Shown: positions 1 to 11,957, counted from the first letter of the stretch. The stretch: 64,000 nt of DNA from Halomonas salipaludis (GCF_002286975.1 NZ_NSKB01000011.1:1-64000); one strand, 5' to 3'. Notes: generated by a model from the sequence alone, not told the origin. A program made the numbers and translations.

Positions 1-177
1 AAACGTTTACTCAATTCCGATCCGAAGATCGGTGACGAGTCGCTTGCCTTGATGATGTGGTGACTGATCACCTCGTCATCGACAAGCGCCCACATGAATT
101 ACCTGATCGATTGTTAAAGAGCGTCTCGCTGTTGCCGTGGCTCGTGAAGAGCCGCCGGCGCCCGGCGAGGAAGGCGT
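1..177 (-). other. Leader of a leftward rRNA operon (upstream of 16S)
   Basis: Read on the minus strand this stretch runs from the second rRNA promoter through a boxA antiterminator towards position 1. The final minus-strand bases are the A/T-rich run that usually lies directly before a 16S gene in Halomonas-type genomes. No reading frame here looks like a gene. The 16S gene itself would lie left of the window, so the identification rests on boxA, the two tandem promoters and my memory of such leaders. It was not read from rRNA sequence. Confidence 0.7.
111..122 (-). promoter_or_regulatory. boxA antitermination site
   Basis: The minus strand reads GCTCTTTAACAA, an almost exact match to the bacterial rRNA boxA core (TGCTCTTTAACA). 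NusB and NusE (S10) bind this element in the nascent transcript, so that RNA polymerase passes Rho-dependent terminators. Its place downstream of two strong promoters fits an rRNA leader. Confidence 0.8.
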
Positions 178-205
178 ATTCTACAGAAGCAGCGTGGCGT
201 GTCAA
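178..205 (-). promoter_or_regulatory. rRNA operon promoter P2
   Basis: On the minus strand a perfect -35 TTGACA (200-205) is followed after 16 bp by -10 TAGAAT (178-183). The GC-rich sequence just after the -10 resembles the stringent-response discriminator of rRNA promoters. Spacer length and -10 hexamer equal those of the upstream promoter at 290-317. Confidence 0.75.
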
Positions 206-289
206 GCCGTGGCGGGGAGCGTCATATCGATAGAACCGATCTCGTCGCGCCCTGCCAGGCGCCTTGCGACGCACTGCCGAGTGATGCGC

Positions 290-317
290 ATTCTACCGTC
301 TCCGGCGGCTCTGTCAA
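290..317 (-). promoter_or_regulatory. rRNA operon promoter P1 with A/T-rich upstream element
   Basis: The minus strand carries a perfect TTGACA (312-317), a 16-bp spacer and TAGAAT (290-295). An A/T-rich stretch immediately upstream (about 320-355 on the plus strand) is placed like an UP element for the RNA polymerase alpha C-terminal domain. With the twin at 178-205 this makes a classical tandem rRNA promoter pair. Confidence 0.78.
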
Positions 318-549
318 TCGCTTTCTCTTTCGTATCGACAAGAAAAAACCCAACAAAACCAACTGCTTGCACCTCTCTTCACCGCTACCAACGTATGCCC
401 GTCGGCAGCAGCGGATGCGTACTTTACGGCTTTACCTTGAGGCCCGCAAGCCCTCGGCGAAGAAAAACTTATCCACACCCCGCAAGCCGCGAGTGCCTGT
501 GGATAGCCGGCCGCGAACAGCAGCCCGCCAGACGGGCCATGCAGACGAC
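318..549. other. Gene-free region upstream of the rRNA promoters
   Basis: The short frames here do not look like proteins. Apart from the putative UP element next to P1, the only signal is a weak minus-strand promoter-like pair (TTGCGG at 444-449, 17-bp spacer, TAAAGT at 421-426). This could be a third, upstream rRNA promoter or chance. Confidence 0.4.
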
Positions 550-572
550 AACGCCCGCGCGAGGCGGGCGTT
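550..572 (-). terminator. Hairpin downstream of pssA
   Basis: A perfect 9-bp stem (550-558 with 564-572) and 5-nt loop lie 18 bp beyond the pssA stop codon. The U-run after it is poor, so this is a weak intrinsic terminator or an mRNA-stabilising hairpin, possibly isolating pssA from the rRNA promoters. Confidence 0.5.
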
Positions 573-590
573 CGACCAAGGCGTAAAAGA

Positions 591-1439
591 TCAGGCCTCG
601 GGGGCGTGCTTCATCTTGCGCATCACCGCCAGCGCCGGCCCCGAGACCACATAGGCTCCGAACAGCAGCAGCAGCATCACCGAGGGCTGCACCGAAATCA
701 TCACGAAGCCGAGTACGATGGCTAGTAGCACCACGAAGGGGACCGGCTTCTTGAAGTCGATGTCCTTGAAGCTGTGGTAGCGAATATTACTAACCATCAG
801 CACCCCGGCGGCGGCCACCACCAGCAGCATGAGCAGCTTGAAGCCTACCGCATCGGCATCGAAGCTGTTGAAGGTCCAAACGCTGGCGGCAACGAAGGCC
901 GCCGCCGAGGGACTGGGCAAGCCGATGAACCACTTCTTGTCGGTGCTGCCGATCTGCACGTTGAAGCGGGCCAGGCGTAGGGCGGCGCAGGCCACGTAGA
1001 GAAATGCCACAACCCAGCCGGTCTTGCCAATGTCCTGGAGGATCCAGGTAAAAGCAACCAACGCTGGGGCCACGCCGAACGACACCATATCGGAGAGGCT
1101 GTCGTATTCGGCGCCGAAGGCGCTCTGGGTATTGGTCATGCGCGCCACCCGGCCGTCGAGGCCATCGAGCACCATGGCGATGAAGATCGCCACTGCGGCG
1201 GCGGTGAAGTCACCGTTAATGCCGGCCACCACGGCAAAGAACCCCGAGAACAGCGCCGAGGTGGTGAACAGGTTGGGCAGCAGATAGATACCCCGTCGCC
1301 GTACCTTCTTGCCATCCTCTACCGCCTCTTCGATGACTTCGGTCTCGCGCACGAAGGCCGAGGCGATGTCTTCGTCGGCACGCGACGGAGGCACCTGTTC
1401 GGCACGATCCTGCTCTGGCGTGTTCGGCTCTTGGCTCAT
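591..1439 (-). CDS. pssA: CDP-diacylglycerol--serine O-phosphatidyltransferase
   Basis: This integral membrane enzyme joins CDP-diacylglycerol and serine to give phosphatidylserine, the precursor of phosphatidylethanolamine. The CDP-alcohol phosphotransferase signature DG-x2-AR-x8-G-x3-D-x3-D is intact at about residues 95-117, and several hydrophobic helices follow. The N-terminal 45 residues are acidic and probably cytosolic. I start at the ATG at 1439 (MSQEPN), which has a GGAAAGAG ribosome site; an in-frame TTG 21 bp upstream has no such support. It lies downstream of ilvC, as in many gammaproteobacteria, but two hairpins separate the genes, so it probably has its own promoter. The type II membrane-bound family is clear. 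Confidence 0.93.
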   Translation of the reverse strand: MSQEPNTPEQDRAEQVPPSRADEDIASAFVRETEVIEEAVEDGKKVRRRGIYLLPNLFTTSALFSGFFAVVAGINGDFTAAAVAIFIAMVLDGLDGRVARMTNTQSAFGAEYDSLSDMVSFGVAPALVAFTWILQDIGKTGWVVAFLYVACAALRLARFNVQIGSTDKKWFIGLPSPSAAAFVAASVWTFNSFDADAVGFKLLMLLVVAAAGVLMVSNIRYHSFKDIDFKKPVPFVVLLAIVLGFVMISVQPSVMLLLLFGAYVVSGPALAVMRKMKHAPEA

Positions 1440-1457
1440 AATTCTCTTTCCATTGCC

Positions 1458-1484
1458 CAAAAAAAGCGCCGCGGCGCCTTTTCC
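1458..1484 (-). terminator. Second terminator between ilvC and pssA
   Basis: The minus strand shows a GC-rich stem (GGCGC arms) followed by a run of seven T residues. It lies just before pssA and follows the stronger hairpin at 1553-1582, making a double terminator after ilvC. Confidence 0.5.
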
Positions 1485-1552
1485 ATTCTACACCCTGACT
1501 CGTATTACGATAGCGACAGGGCGCTGTCCAACGGCGGCAAGGCTCCAGCAAC

Positions 1553-1582
1553 GACAAGGGCGCGGATATCCGCGCCCTTGTC
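1553..1582 (-). terminator. ilvC terminator hairpin
   Basis: A perfect uninterrupted palindrome (13-bp arms around a 4-nt turn) starts 20 bp after the ilvC stop. There is no long U-run directly after it, so it may act with the T-rich hairpin at 1458-1484. Confidence 0.6.
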
Positions 1583-1602
1583 AGCATGCAACACCGGTTC
1601 GA

Positions 1603-2652
<1,050 letters not shown>

Positions 2653-2731
2653 TCAGCGTTGATGGCCACCCGCACCGTCTGTCGCGGCGCTGGGCGTCGT
2701 CGAAACGATGACGACACCTTAAGACAGGCGC

Positions 2732-2771
2732 AGCGTTGCGTAAAACGCTATATTTGCAATACCACATTGCA
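2732..2771. promoter_or_regulatory. Probable IlvY operator pair between ilvC and ilvY
   Basis: Two adjacent inverted repeats lie in the ilvC-ilvY gap: AGCGTT-N6-AACGCT (2732-2749) and TGCAAT-N5-ATTGCA (2755-2771). The second has the T-N11-A shape of LysR boxes. A tandem pair of such sites in a divergent gap matches the O1/O2 arrangement known for IlvY. Binding is inferred. Confidence 0.65.
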
Positions 2772-2789
2772 TCTATTGAAATACATCAC

Positions 2790-3668
2790 ATGGACATGCG
2801 TCCCCTCAAGCACTTCCTGGCCCTGGCCGACATGCTGCACTTCGGCCGCGCCAGCGATGCCTGCCATATCAGCTCCTCGACGCTGTCGCGTTCGATCCGC
2901 CAGCTCGAAGAAAACCTCGGCGCGCCGCTGTTCGAGCGCGACAACCGCCACGTCGCCCTGACCCGCCAAGGGCAGATGTTCCAGCACTATGCCCGCGATG
3001 CGCTGGAGCAGTGGGAGGCCATCCGCCACTCGTTGATGAGCGAGGCCCGTGAGCTGGCTGGCGAGATCAGCATCTACTGCTCGGTGACCGCCAGCTACAG
3101 TTTCCTCTACGCGCTGCTCAGCGAGTTTCGCCTGCGTCACCCGCGCATCGAGCTCAAGCTGCACACCGGCGACCCCGCCGAGTCGGTGGGGCGGGTACTG
3201 GCCGGCGAGGAGGACATGGCGATCACGCCCCGGCCACGCACCCTGCCCGATGGCCTGGCCTTCAAGCCGATGACCACCTCGCCGCTGGTGTTCATCGCCC
3301 CTCGCGAAGAGACCAGCTGGATGCCCAGCACGCCGCAGACCCCCAGCGCCGCCCAGTGGGCCGGCGTGCCGATGATTCTCTCCGAGTCAGGCCTGGCCCG
3401 GGAGCACTGCGACACCTGGTTCAAGGCGCTGGGCGTCACGCCGCAGATCTATGCCCAGGTCGCCGGCAACGAAGCCATCGTCAGCATGGTCGGCCTGGGC
3501 TTCGGGGTCGGCGTGGTGCCCAAGATCGTGCTCGACAACAGCCCGCTGCGCGACCGGGTGGCGGTCCTGCCGGTCAAGCCCGAACTGCCCCACTACGACG
3601 TCGGCCTGTGCGTTGCCAAGCGCCGCCTCAAGAGCCCGCTCATCCGTGCGCTTTGGGCGGAAGTGTAA
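2790..3668 (+). CDS. ilvY: LysR-type activator of ilvC
   Basis: The first 60 residues form a LysR winged helix-turn-helix (LKHFLALADMLHFGRASDACHI), followed by the usual effector-binding domain. The N-terminus closely resembles E. coli IlvY, including the HFGRA segment and the following strand with LFERDNR. It probably activates ilvC when acetolactate or acetohydroxybutyrate accumulates and represses itself. I start at ATG 2790 (MDMRPLK); an in-frame TTG at 2736 would run the coding region through the operator repeats. Divergent orientation from ilvC supports the assignment. Confidence 0.88.
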   Translation: MDMRPLKHFLALADMLHFGRASDACHISSSTLSRSIRQLEENLGAPLFERDNRHVALTRQGQMFQHYARDALEQWEAIRHSLMSEARELAGEISIYCSVTASYSFLYALLSEFRLRHPRIELKLHTGDPAESVGRVLAGEEDMAITPRPRTLPDGLAFKPMTTSPLVFIAPREETSWMPSTPQTPSAAQWAGVPMILSESGLAREHCDTWFKALGVTPQIYAQVAGNEAIVSMVGLGFGVGVVPKIVLDNSPLRDRVAVLPVKPELPHYDVGLCVAKRRLKSPLIRALWAEV

Positions 3669-3680
3669 AGAGCGCCTACG

Positions 3681-3703
3681 AAAAAGCCGCCCCGGAGGGC
3701 GGC
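3681..3703 (-). terminator. ilvIH operon terminator
   Basis: The minus strand shows GCCGCCC, a 4-nt loop, GGGCGGC and then five T residues (3681-3685). It lies in the convergent gap between ilvY and ilvH and is a good intrinsic terminator for the ilvI-ilvH transcript. Confidence 0.8.
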
Positions 3704-3732
3704 CTATGGAGCCTATCGAGCGCAGTCGTAAA

Positions 3733-4224
3733 TCAGAGCGACAGCACCTTATCGCCACGCGCTATCCCCGACACCCCGGTGCGCGCCACCTCGAGAATGC
3801 CCACCGGCGCCATGGCCTGCAGGAAGGCATCCAGCTTGCCGGCATCGCCGGTGATCTGCACCGTGTAGAGGCTCGGCGTGACGTCGACGACCTGGGCGCG
3901 GAAGATGTCGGCGGTGCGCTTGACCTCGTCACGCGCGGCACCCAGCGCCTTGACCTTGACCATCATCAGTTCGCGTTCGATGTGGTTGCCCTCGGTCAGG
4001 TCGACCAGCTTGACCACGTCGATCAGCTTGTTGAGATGCTTGGTGATCTGTTCAATCACCCGGTCATCGCCGATCGTGGTGACCGTCAACCGCGACAGGG
4101 TCGGGTCTTCGGTGGGCGCCACGTTGAGCGTCTCGATGTTGTAGTTGCGTTGGGCGAACAGCCCCACCACGCGGGACAGCGCGCCGGGCTCGTTTTCCAT
4201 CAGGATCGAAATGATATGGCGCAT
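3733..4224 (-). CDS. ilvH: Acetolactate synthase small (regulatory) subunit
   Basis: This 163-residue protein starts with an ACT domain (about residues 3-75, HIISILMENEPGALSRVVG) that binds valine for feedback inhibition, followed by the C-terminal small-subunit domain. It stabilises and controls the catalytic subunit encoded directly upstream. Its ATG overlaps the ilvI stop codon (ATGA), so translation is coupled and the subunits are made together. Size matches E. coli IlvH (163 residues). Confidence 0.96.
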   Translation of the reverse strand: MRHIISILMENEPGALSRVVGLFAQRNYNIETLNVAPTEDPTLSRLTVTTIGDDRVIEQITKHLNKLIDVVKLVDLTEGNHIERELMMVKVKALGAARDEVKRTADIFRAQVVDVTPSLYTVQITGDAGKLDAFLQAMAPVGILEVARTGVSGIARGDKVLSL

Positions 4225-5948
4225 CAGGTCCGCTCCGTCTTCGAAAGCAGCATGTCACGCATGGCGCCCAGCGGCACCTGCATCGGATAAACGTGCTCGC
4301 GCGGGTCGACATAGATGTCGAGGAACACCAGCTCGTTGTTGTCGGCGAAGGCCCGCTCGAGGGCGGGTTCGAGATCCTCGTGACGCTCTACCTTGATGGC
4401 GGTAAACCCGTAGGCTTCGATCAGCTTCTGGAAGTCGGGCAGCGACTCCATGTACGAGTGCGCATGGCGCGACTTGTAGTTGAGGTCCTGCCACTGGCGC
4501 ACCATGCCCAGCGACCCGTTGTTGAGATTGACGATCTTGACGCCCACCCCGTACTGCTTACAGGTCGACAGCTCCTGCATCATCATCTGGAAGCTGCCCT
4601 CGCCGGTGATGCACACCACATCGTCCTGGGGGTAGCTCTTCTTGATGCCCATAGCCGCCGGGAAGCCGAAGCCCATGGTGCCCAGCCCCCCCGAGGTGAT
4701 GAAACGGTTGGGCTTGTCGAACTTGTAGTACTGCGCGGCAAACATCTGGTGCTGGCCGACGTCGGTAGTCACGAAGGCCTCGCCGCGGGTAATCCTGCAC
4801 ACCGCCTCGATGACCTCCTGCGGCTTGAGCGCCTCGCCGGGCTCGGAGGGCTCGTAGAGCTTGCCGCGGCGCTCCTCGCGCCAGCCGTCGATCTTCTGCC
4901 ACCACTCGCCGAGGGCGTCGGGATGGGCGATCTCCTTGCCCTGCACCAGGCTGATCATCTCGTTGATCACGCTGGCCGCCGGCCCGACGATGGGCACATC
5001 GGCACGCACCGTCTTGGACACCGAACTGGGGTCGATGTCGACGTGCACGATCTTGGCCGTGGGACAGAACTTGGAGGTGTTGTTGGTGACCCGGTCGTCG
5101 AAGCGCGCGCCAATGGCGATCACCAGGTCTGCATGGTGCATGGCCATGTTCGACTCGTAGGAGCCGTGCATGCCCAGCCAGCCGAGGCACTGGTCGTCGC
5201 TCTGCGGGAAGGCGCCGATGCCCATCAAGGTGGTCGTGATTGGGAAGCCGAGCTGCTTGACCAGGTCGGTGAGCCCCTCGCAGGCGCGACCGGTGATCAC
5301 CCCGCCGCCGGTATAGAACACCGGCCGCTTGGCCTTGAGCATCAGCTCCACGGCCTTCTTGATCTGGCCGGTATGGCCGCGGGTCACCGGGTTGTAGGAG
5401 CGCATCTTGACCTTCTTCGGGTAGACGTACTCGTAGCGCTCGGTGGGCGCGGTCATGTCCTTGGGAATATCCACCACCACCGGACCGGGACGGCCGGTAG
5501 AGGCCAGATAGTAGGCCTTCTTGAGGACTTCCGGAATCTCGGACGGATGCCGGATCGAGAAGCTGTGCTTCACGATCGGCCGGGTCACGCCGATGATATC
5601 GGTTTCCTGGAAAGCGTCATCGCCGATCAGGTGGCTCATCACCTGGCCGCACAGCACCACCATCGGAATCGAGTCCATATAGGCAGTGGCGATGCCGGTC
5701 ACGGCGTTGGTCGCGCCGGGTCCGGAGGTCACCAGCACGGTGCCTGGCTTGCCGGACGCGCGAGCATAGCCGTCGGCAGCGTGGGTCGCCGCCTGCTCGT
5801 GGCGTACCAGGATGTGCTTGACCTTGTCCTGGCGAAACAGCGCATCGTAGATATGCAGCGCTGCGCCGCCTGGGTAACCATAAATATATTCGACGCCCTC
5901 ATCCTGCAGGAAGCGGGCGATCATGTCGGCGCCGGAAAGCAGTTCCAC
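4224..5948 (-). CDS. ilvI: Acetolactate synthase large (catalytic) subunit
   Basis: This thiamine-diphosphate enzyme condenses two pyruvates, or pyruvate with 2-ketobutyrate, in the first common step of branched-chain amino acid synthesis. The catalytic glutamate is in RHEQAATHAADGYARA near the N-terminus. The TPP/Mg motif begins GEGSFQMM and continues to NLNNGSLGMVRQWQ. I choose the GTG at 5948 (VELLSGADM): it has an AGGGGAG ribosome site and gives 574 residues, the E. coli IlvI length. An in-frame ATG at 6002 would add 18 residues unlike the family. It is coupled to ilvH by a 1-nt overlap. Confidence 0.95.
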   Translation of the reverse strand: MELLSGADMIARFLQDEGVEYIYGYPGGAALHIYDALFRQDKVKHILVRHEQAATHAADGYARASGKPGTVLVTSGPGATNAVTGIATAYMDSIPMVVLCGQVMSHLIGDDAFQETDIIGVTRPIVKHSFSIRHPSEIPEVLKKAYYLASTGRPGPVVVDIPKDMTAPTERYEYVYPKKVKMRSYNPVTRGHTGQIKKAVELMLKAKRPVFYTGGGVITGRACEGLTDLVKQLGFPITTTLMGIGAFPQSDDQCLGWLGMHGSYESNMAMHHADLVIAIGARFDDRVTNNTSKFCPTAKIVHVDIDPSSVSKTVRADVPIVGPAASVINEMISLVQGKEIAHPDALGEWWQKIDGWREERRGKLYEPSEPGEALKPQEVIEAVCRITRGEAFVTTDVGQHQMFAAQYYKFDKPNRFITSGGLGTMGFGFPAAMGIKKSYPQDDVVCITGEGSFQMMMQELSTCKQYGVGVKIVNLNNGSLGMVRQWQDLNYKSRHAHSYMESLPDFQKLIEAYGFTAIKVERHEDLEPALERAFADNNELVFLDIYVDPREHVYPMQVPLGAMRDMLLSKTERT

Positions 5949-6370
5949 GTGTGTTTCTCCCCTGGAGGTCTCGAGTGCGATCCATGTCCCAGTGCGGGTC
6001 ATGGGGTCGAGTGCGACAGTACGTCGCTGCCGGCAGTGCCGGCACCTGATGCCAAACCCTGGCTAATCAGCCCTGTTGGGGCCTGCACTCTCATTCGGCA
6101 GCATCGATCCATGCAGCATGAATCGGCGCTGCCTTTCACGGCGGTTCGCCGTGTCGGGGGCGTTGGCCAGACCGAGCGGTTAGCCCGGGCCGGAAGTCCT
6201 TCGGCGGGTAAAGGCCATTCGGCCTACCCTTCGCGCGGTGAGTGGGGATTGCCCGTATGGACCGCGCCCGCAATCAGGAACCGACAAGATTCCAATAGCG
6301 CGGCTGGGCTGTCAACCGCCAAACCGCCTTGGGTAGCCCAAGGTCGACAATTGAGCAAGGAGCAGACATT
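5949..6370 (-). other. Gene-free leader region upstream of ilvI
   Basis: No convincing gene is present between ilvI and the clpB terminator. On the minus strand there is a perfect TTGACA at 6310-6315 with only a poor -10 about 17 bp downstream. The roughly 300-nt leader contains several GC-rich hairpins, including CACGGCG-AAC-CGCCGTG. I looked for an attenuator: there is no short peptide rich in Ile, Val or Leu codons and no terminator with a U-run. Confidence 0.45.
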
Positions 6371-6400
6371 AAAAAGCCCGTCTCGATCAGCGAGACGGGC
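6371..6400 (-). terminator. clpB terminator
   Basis: A perfect 10-bp stem (6376-6385 with 6391-6400) is followed on the minus strand by five T residues. It lies 46 bp beyond the clpB stop and is a textbook intrinsic terminator. Confidence 0.88.
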
Positions 6401-6445
6401 AAACGAGGTCGGACGCGACCGTTTAAACCATTATCGGCAGCTGCC

Positions 6446-9040
<2,595 letters not shown>

Positions 9041-9114
9041 TTACTCTTCCTCCATCGGGGTGACGGCGCGTTCGGACGCACCGCTTGGCCCTGTCAATAA
9101 CGTCTTGACATCAT

Positions 9115-9143
9115 CAATGGAGTCGGCGGGGGCCGCTTTCAAG
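9115..9143 (-). promoter_or_regulatory. Sigma-32 (heat-shock) promoter of clpB
   Basis: The minus strand reads CTTGAAA (9137-9143), a 14-bp spacer and CTCCATTG (9115-9122). This is close to the RpoH consensus CTTGAAA-N11-14-CCCCATNT. It lies upstream of clpB, a standard member of the RpoH regulon. Confidence 0.75.
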
Positions 9144-9196
9144 AGGCGCGCGGGGAATAACCCTGAGAGTTGATATAGATCAAGAGGGAAGCCCGG

Positions 9197-9958
9197 TTAG
9201 CGCAGCCAGATCACGCTGGCCATGCGGCCGGTCTGGCCGTCGTCGCGGCGGTGGGAGTAGAAGCGCGGCTCGCAGGCGGTGCAGAAGTGCCCGCCGCTGA
9301 TTTGATGCACCCCGAGGCGCTCGAGACGCAGCCGCGCCAGCTTGTAGATATCGGCCATGTAGTGGCCGAGCCGATAGGGGCTGGGTTCGAAGGCCGATGC
9401 CGCCTCCGGCTGTACCGCGACGAAGGCCTCGAACACTTCGGGGCCGACCTCGAACTGGGCGTTGGAGATCGCCGGACCGAGCCACACCAGCAGCTCATCG
9501 GGTTCGATATCCAGCGCGGCCATGGTGGCCTCGAGCACGCCGCCGGCGAGGCTGCGCCAACCGGCGTGGGCCAGCCCCACCTTAGTGCCCAGGCGGTCGC
9601 AGAAGAACACCGGCAGACAGTCGGCAGTCTGGATCACGCAGGCGTAGCGCTTGTCGTCAGCCACCGCCGCGTCAGCCTGGGGCACCTCGGGATCGTACGC
9701 CTGCTGCACCGCCGCGCCGTGCACCTGGTCGAGCCACAGCAGTGGCCGGTCGTCGTCGAGCTGGGCGCGCAGCAGTTCGCGGCAGCGCTCGACCATGGCC
9801 GGGTCGTCGCCGACGTGCAGCGCGGTATTGAAGGCCGCGAAAGGCCCCTGGCTAGGGCCGGTCTCGCGGGTGGTGACGAAGGCGCCGACCCGGGTCGGCG
9901 CCGGCCAGTCGGGCAGGATCAGCGTCGGGTGTGGGTGCAGATCGTCGGCGGCGTGCAT
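9197..9958 (-). CDS. pgeF: Peptidoglycan editing factor / multicopper-oxidase-like PgeF (YfiH)
   Basis: This DUF152/YfiH-family protein has its metal ligands in place: H80 (DQVHGA), C114 (QTADCLPV) and H131 (AHAGWRS), plus a C-terminal HFCTACEPRFYSHRRD block. Family members have been reported as laccase-like oxidases, purine nucleoside phosphorylases and editors that keep L-Ser out of muropeptides, so the physiological substrate is unsettled. I start at ATG 9958 because GAGGAG precedes it and the rluD stop ends 10 bases earlier. The rluD-pgeF order is conserved in gammaproteobacteria. Confidence 0.9.
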   Translation of the reverse strand: MHAADDLHPHPTLILPDWPAPTRVGAFVTTRETGPSQGPFAAFNTALHVGDDPAMVERCRELLRAQLDDDRPLLWLDQVHGAAVQQAYDPEVPQADAAVADDKRYACVIQTADCLPVFFCDRLGTKVGLAHAGWRSLAGGVLEATMAALDIEPDELLVWLGPAISNAQFEVGPEVFEAFVAVQPEAASAFEPSPYRLGHYMADIYKLARLRLERLGVHQISGGHFCTACEPRFYSHRRDDGQTGRMASVIWLR

Positions 9959-9968
9959 CGCGGGCTCC

Positions 9969-10928
9969 TCAGCGCATGGTGGCGTGGTCGTCACGCAGAT
10001 AGTCGAGCAGCATCAGCATGTCGTCGGGCAACTCGGCACGGTACTCGACCCGCTGGCCGCTGGCCGGATGAACGAAGGCCAGCTTGCGGGCGTGCAGCGC
10101 CTGGCGCGGAAAGCCGCGCAGCAGCTCCTTGAGCGCATCGTCGGCGCCCGGCGGCAGCTTGAGGCGCCCGCCGTAGAGCGCATCGCCAATCAGCGGGAAG
10201 CGCTTGTGGGCCAGGTGCACGCGGATCTGGTGGGTACGCCCGGTCTCGAGCTTGCAACGCACATGGGTATGGTGGCGGAAGCGCTCGGTGACCCGGTAGT
10301 GGGTCACCGCCGGTTTGCCGTTGCCAGTCACCGCCTGGCGCTTGCGATCCTTGGGGTGGCGGCCGATGGGCGCATCCACCGTACCGCCTGAGGTCATCAC
10401 CCCGGTGACCACGGCGTCGTACTCGCGGGACATGCTACGCGCCTGCAGCTGCTCGACCAACGCGGCCTGGGCGGCCAGCGTCTTGGCCACCACCATCAGC
10501 CCGGTGGTGTCCTTGTCGAGGCGGTGCACGATGCCGGCACGGGGAATGCTCGCCGCCGCCGGGTGGTGGTAAAGCACGGCATTGAGCAGGGTGCCGTCCG
10601 GGTTGCCCGCTGCGGGGTGGACCACCAGCCCCGCCGGCTTATTGATCACCAGCACCTCGGCATCTTCGAAGACGATATCCAGCGCCATGGCCTGAGGCTC
10701 GAAGCGAGTGTCGTCCTCGAGCTCGGCGCGCAGCAGCAGCTGCTCGCCGCCATGGAGCTTGTGCTTGGGACGCAGCTGCTCGCCATCGACGGTCAGCGCC
10801 CCCTGCTGGATCCAGCCCTTGAGGCGCTCGCGGGAGAAATCGTCAAACAGCTCGGCAGCCGCCTGGTCGAGGCGCTGGCCGGCCATGGCGTCGGGGACGC
10901 GGGCGTCACGGTGTAGGGTCTCGGACAT
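9969..10928 (-). CDS. rluD: 23S rRNA pseudouridine(1911/1915/1917) synthase
   Basis: RluD isomerises three uridines in helix 69 of 23S rRNA, which is important for ribosome assembly and release. The S4 RNA-binding domain covers about residues 16-70. The catalytic domain carries VHRLDKDTTG with nucleophile Asp138, and the LETGRTHQIRVHL motif follows. From ATG 10928 (MSETLHRD) the protein has 319 residues, near the E. coli size (326). It is divergent from bamD, a very common arrangement, and lies 10 bp upstream of pgeF. Confidence 0.95.
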   Translation of the reverse strand: MSETLHRDARVPDAMAGQRLDQAAAELFDDFSRERLKGWIQQGALTVDGEQLRPKHKLHGGEQLLLRAELEDDTRFEPQAMALDIVFEDAEVLVINKPAGLVVHPAAGNPDGTLLNAVLYHHPAAASIPRAGIVHRLDKDTTGLMVVAKTLAAQAALVEQLQARSMSREYDAVVTGVMTSGGTVDAPIGRHPKDRKRQAVTGNGKPAVTHYRVTERFRHHTHVRCKLETGRTHQIRVHLAHKRFPLIGDALYGGRLKLPPGADDALKELLRGFPRQALHARKLAFVHPASGQRVEYRAELPDDMLMLLDYLRDDHATMR

Positions 10929-11043
10929 GATGAAACGGCGGGGCCTGTGTGTTTTGCAAACGGGTGCGTTATAGTGAGCCGATTGTGGCAGATTGCGAAC
11001 GATTCTAGCATGGCCACCCGGGTTGTTTGATACGAGGATCAAG

Positions 11044-11880
11044 ATGCGCGTTATGCTTACCGGCACCCGGTTCGGTGCCTTCGCCCTCGCCGTGACCCTG
11101 CTCAGCGGCTGTGCCCTGTTCGGCGGCGGCAGTGACGACGAAACGGAGTCAGACGACGACCTGCCCCAGGTGTCGGAACAGGAGCTCTACCAGCAGGCCC
11201 GCGCGTCGCTGGAATCGGGCCGCTACTTAGCCGCCGTGGAAGAACTCGAGACGGTAGACAGCCGTTTTCCGTTCGGCGACTACGCCGAGCAGGCCCAGCT
11301 CGAGCTGATCTACGCCTACTACGAGACCGACAATTGGGAAGCGGCGCGCGCCGCCGCCGGGCGCTTCATACGCCTGCAGCCGGACCACCCCCAGGTCGAC
11401 TACGCCTACTACATGCGCGGCCTGTCGGCCTATCAGGCCGGGCGCTTCAGCCTCGAGCGGCTGCGGCTGGTCGACCTGTCGCGCCGCGACCTGGGCGCCT
11501 CGCGTGATGCCTACAGCGACTTCAGCGAGCTGATCCAACGCTACCCGGAGAGCGAATACGCCCCGGACGCCCGCCAGCGCATTATCTACCTGCGCAACGT
11601 ACTGGCCGCCCAGGAGCTCCACGTGGCCGACTTCTACCTGCGCAAGGGCGCCTATCTGGCCGCCGTGCAGCGCGGTCGCTGGGTGATCGAGAACTACCCG
11701 GAGGCCACCGCCAACCGCGATGCCCTGGCGGTGATGGTGGAAGGCTACCTGGGTCTCGGCATGCGTGACCGCGCCCGCGAGGTGCTGGCCACCCTGATCG
11801 AGAACGACCCGCGCCATGAGCGCCTGAGCGGGCGCACCTTCCGCCCGCTGCATGTCGACGCCGACTCGATTTCGGCCTGA
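11044..11880 (+). CDS. bamD: Outer membrane assembly lipoprotein BamD
   Basis: BamD is the essential lipoprotein of the BAM complex that inserts beta-barrels into the outer membrane. A signal peptide ends in the lipobox LSGC with lipidated Cys23. An acidic linker follows, then tetratricopeptide repeats (QARASLESGRYLAAVEELE, ELIYAYYETDNWEAARAAAGRF and later copies). The 278 residues slightly exceed E. coli BamD (245) because of the linker and C-terminus. The start ATG 11044 follows AGGAT. It is divergent from rluD and ends at a strong terminator. Confidence 0.95.
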   Translation: MRVMLTGTRFGAFALAVTLLSGCALFGGGSDDETESDDDLPQVSEQELYQQARASLESGRYLAAVEELETVDSRFPFGDYAEQAQLELIYAYYETDNWEAARAAAGRFIRLQPDHPQVDYAYYMRGLSAYQAGRFSLERLRLVDLSRRDLGASRDAYSDFSELIQRYPESEYAPDARQRIIYLRNVLAAQELHVADFYLRKGAYLAAVQRGRWVIENYPEATANRDALAVMVEGYLGLGMRDRAREVLATLIENDPRHERLSGRTFRPLHVDADSISA

Positions 11881-11922
11881 CAGCATGGGGCTGCGAGCCA
11901 ACGAGCCCACGGCATAAAGCAG

Positions 11923-11957
11923 AGCGCCACCGCCCATTGGGCCGGTGGCGCTTTTTT
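11923..11957 (+). terminator. bamD terminator
   Basis: A perfect 10-bp stem (AGCGCCACCG with CGGTGGCGCT) around a 10-nt loop is followed by five T residues. It lies 42 bp after bamD in the convergent gap with nadE. Confidence 0.9.

Noticed and set aside
5949-6370. ilv attenuator
   Set aside because: No leader peptide with Ile, Val or Leu codon runs and no terminator hairpin with U-run was found before ilvI. The only short frame (18 codons at about 6063-6120, minus strand) has no such codons in series.
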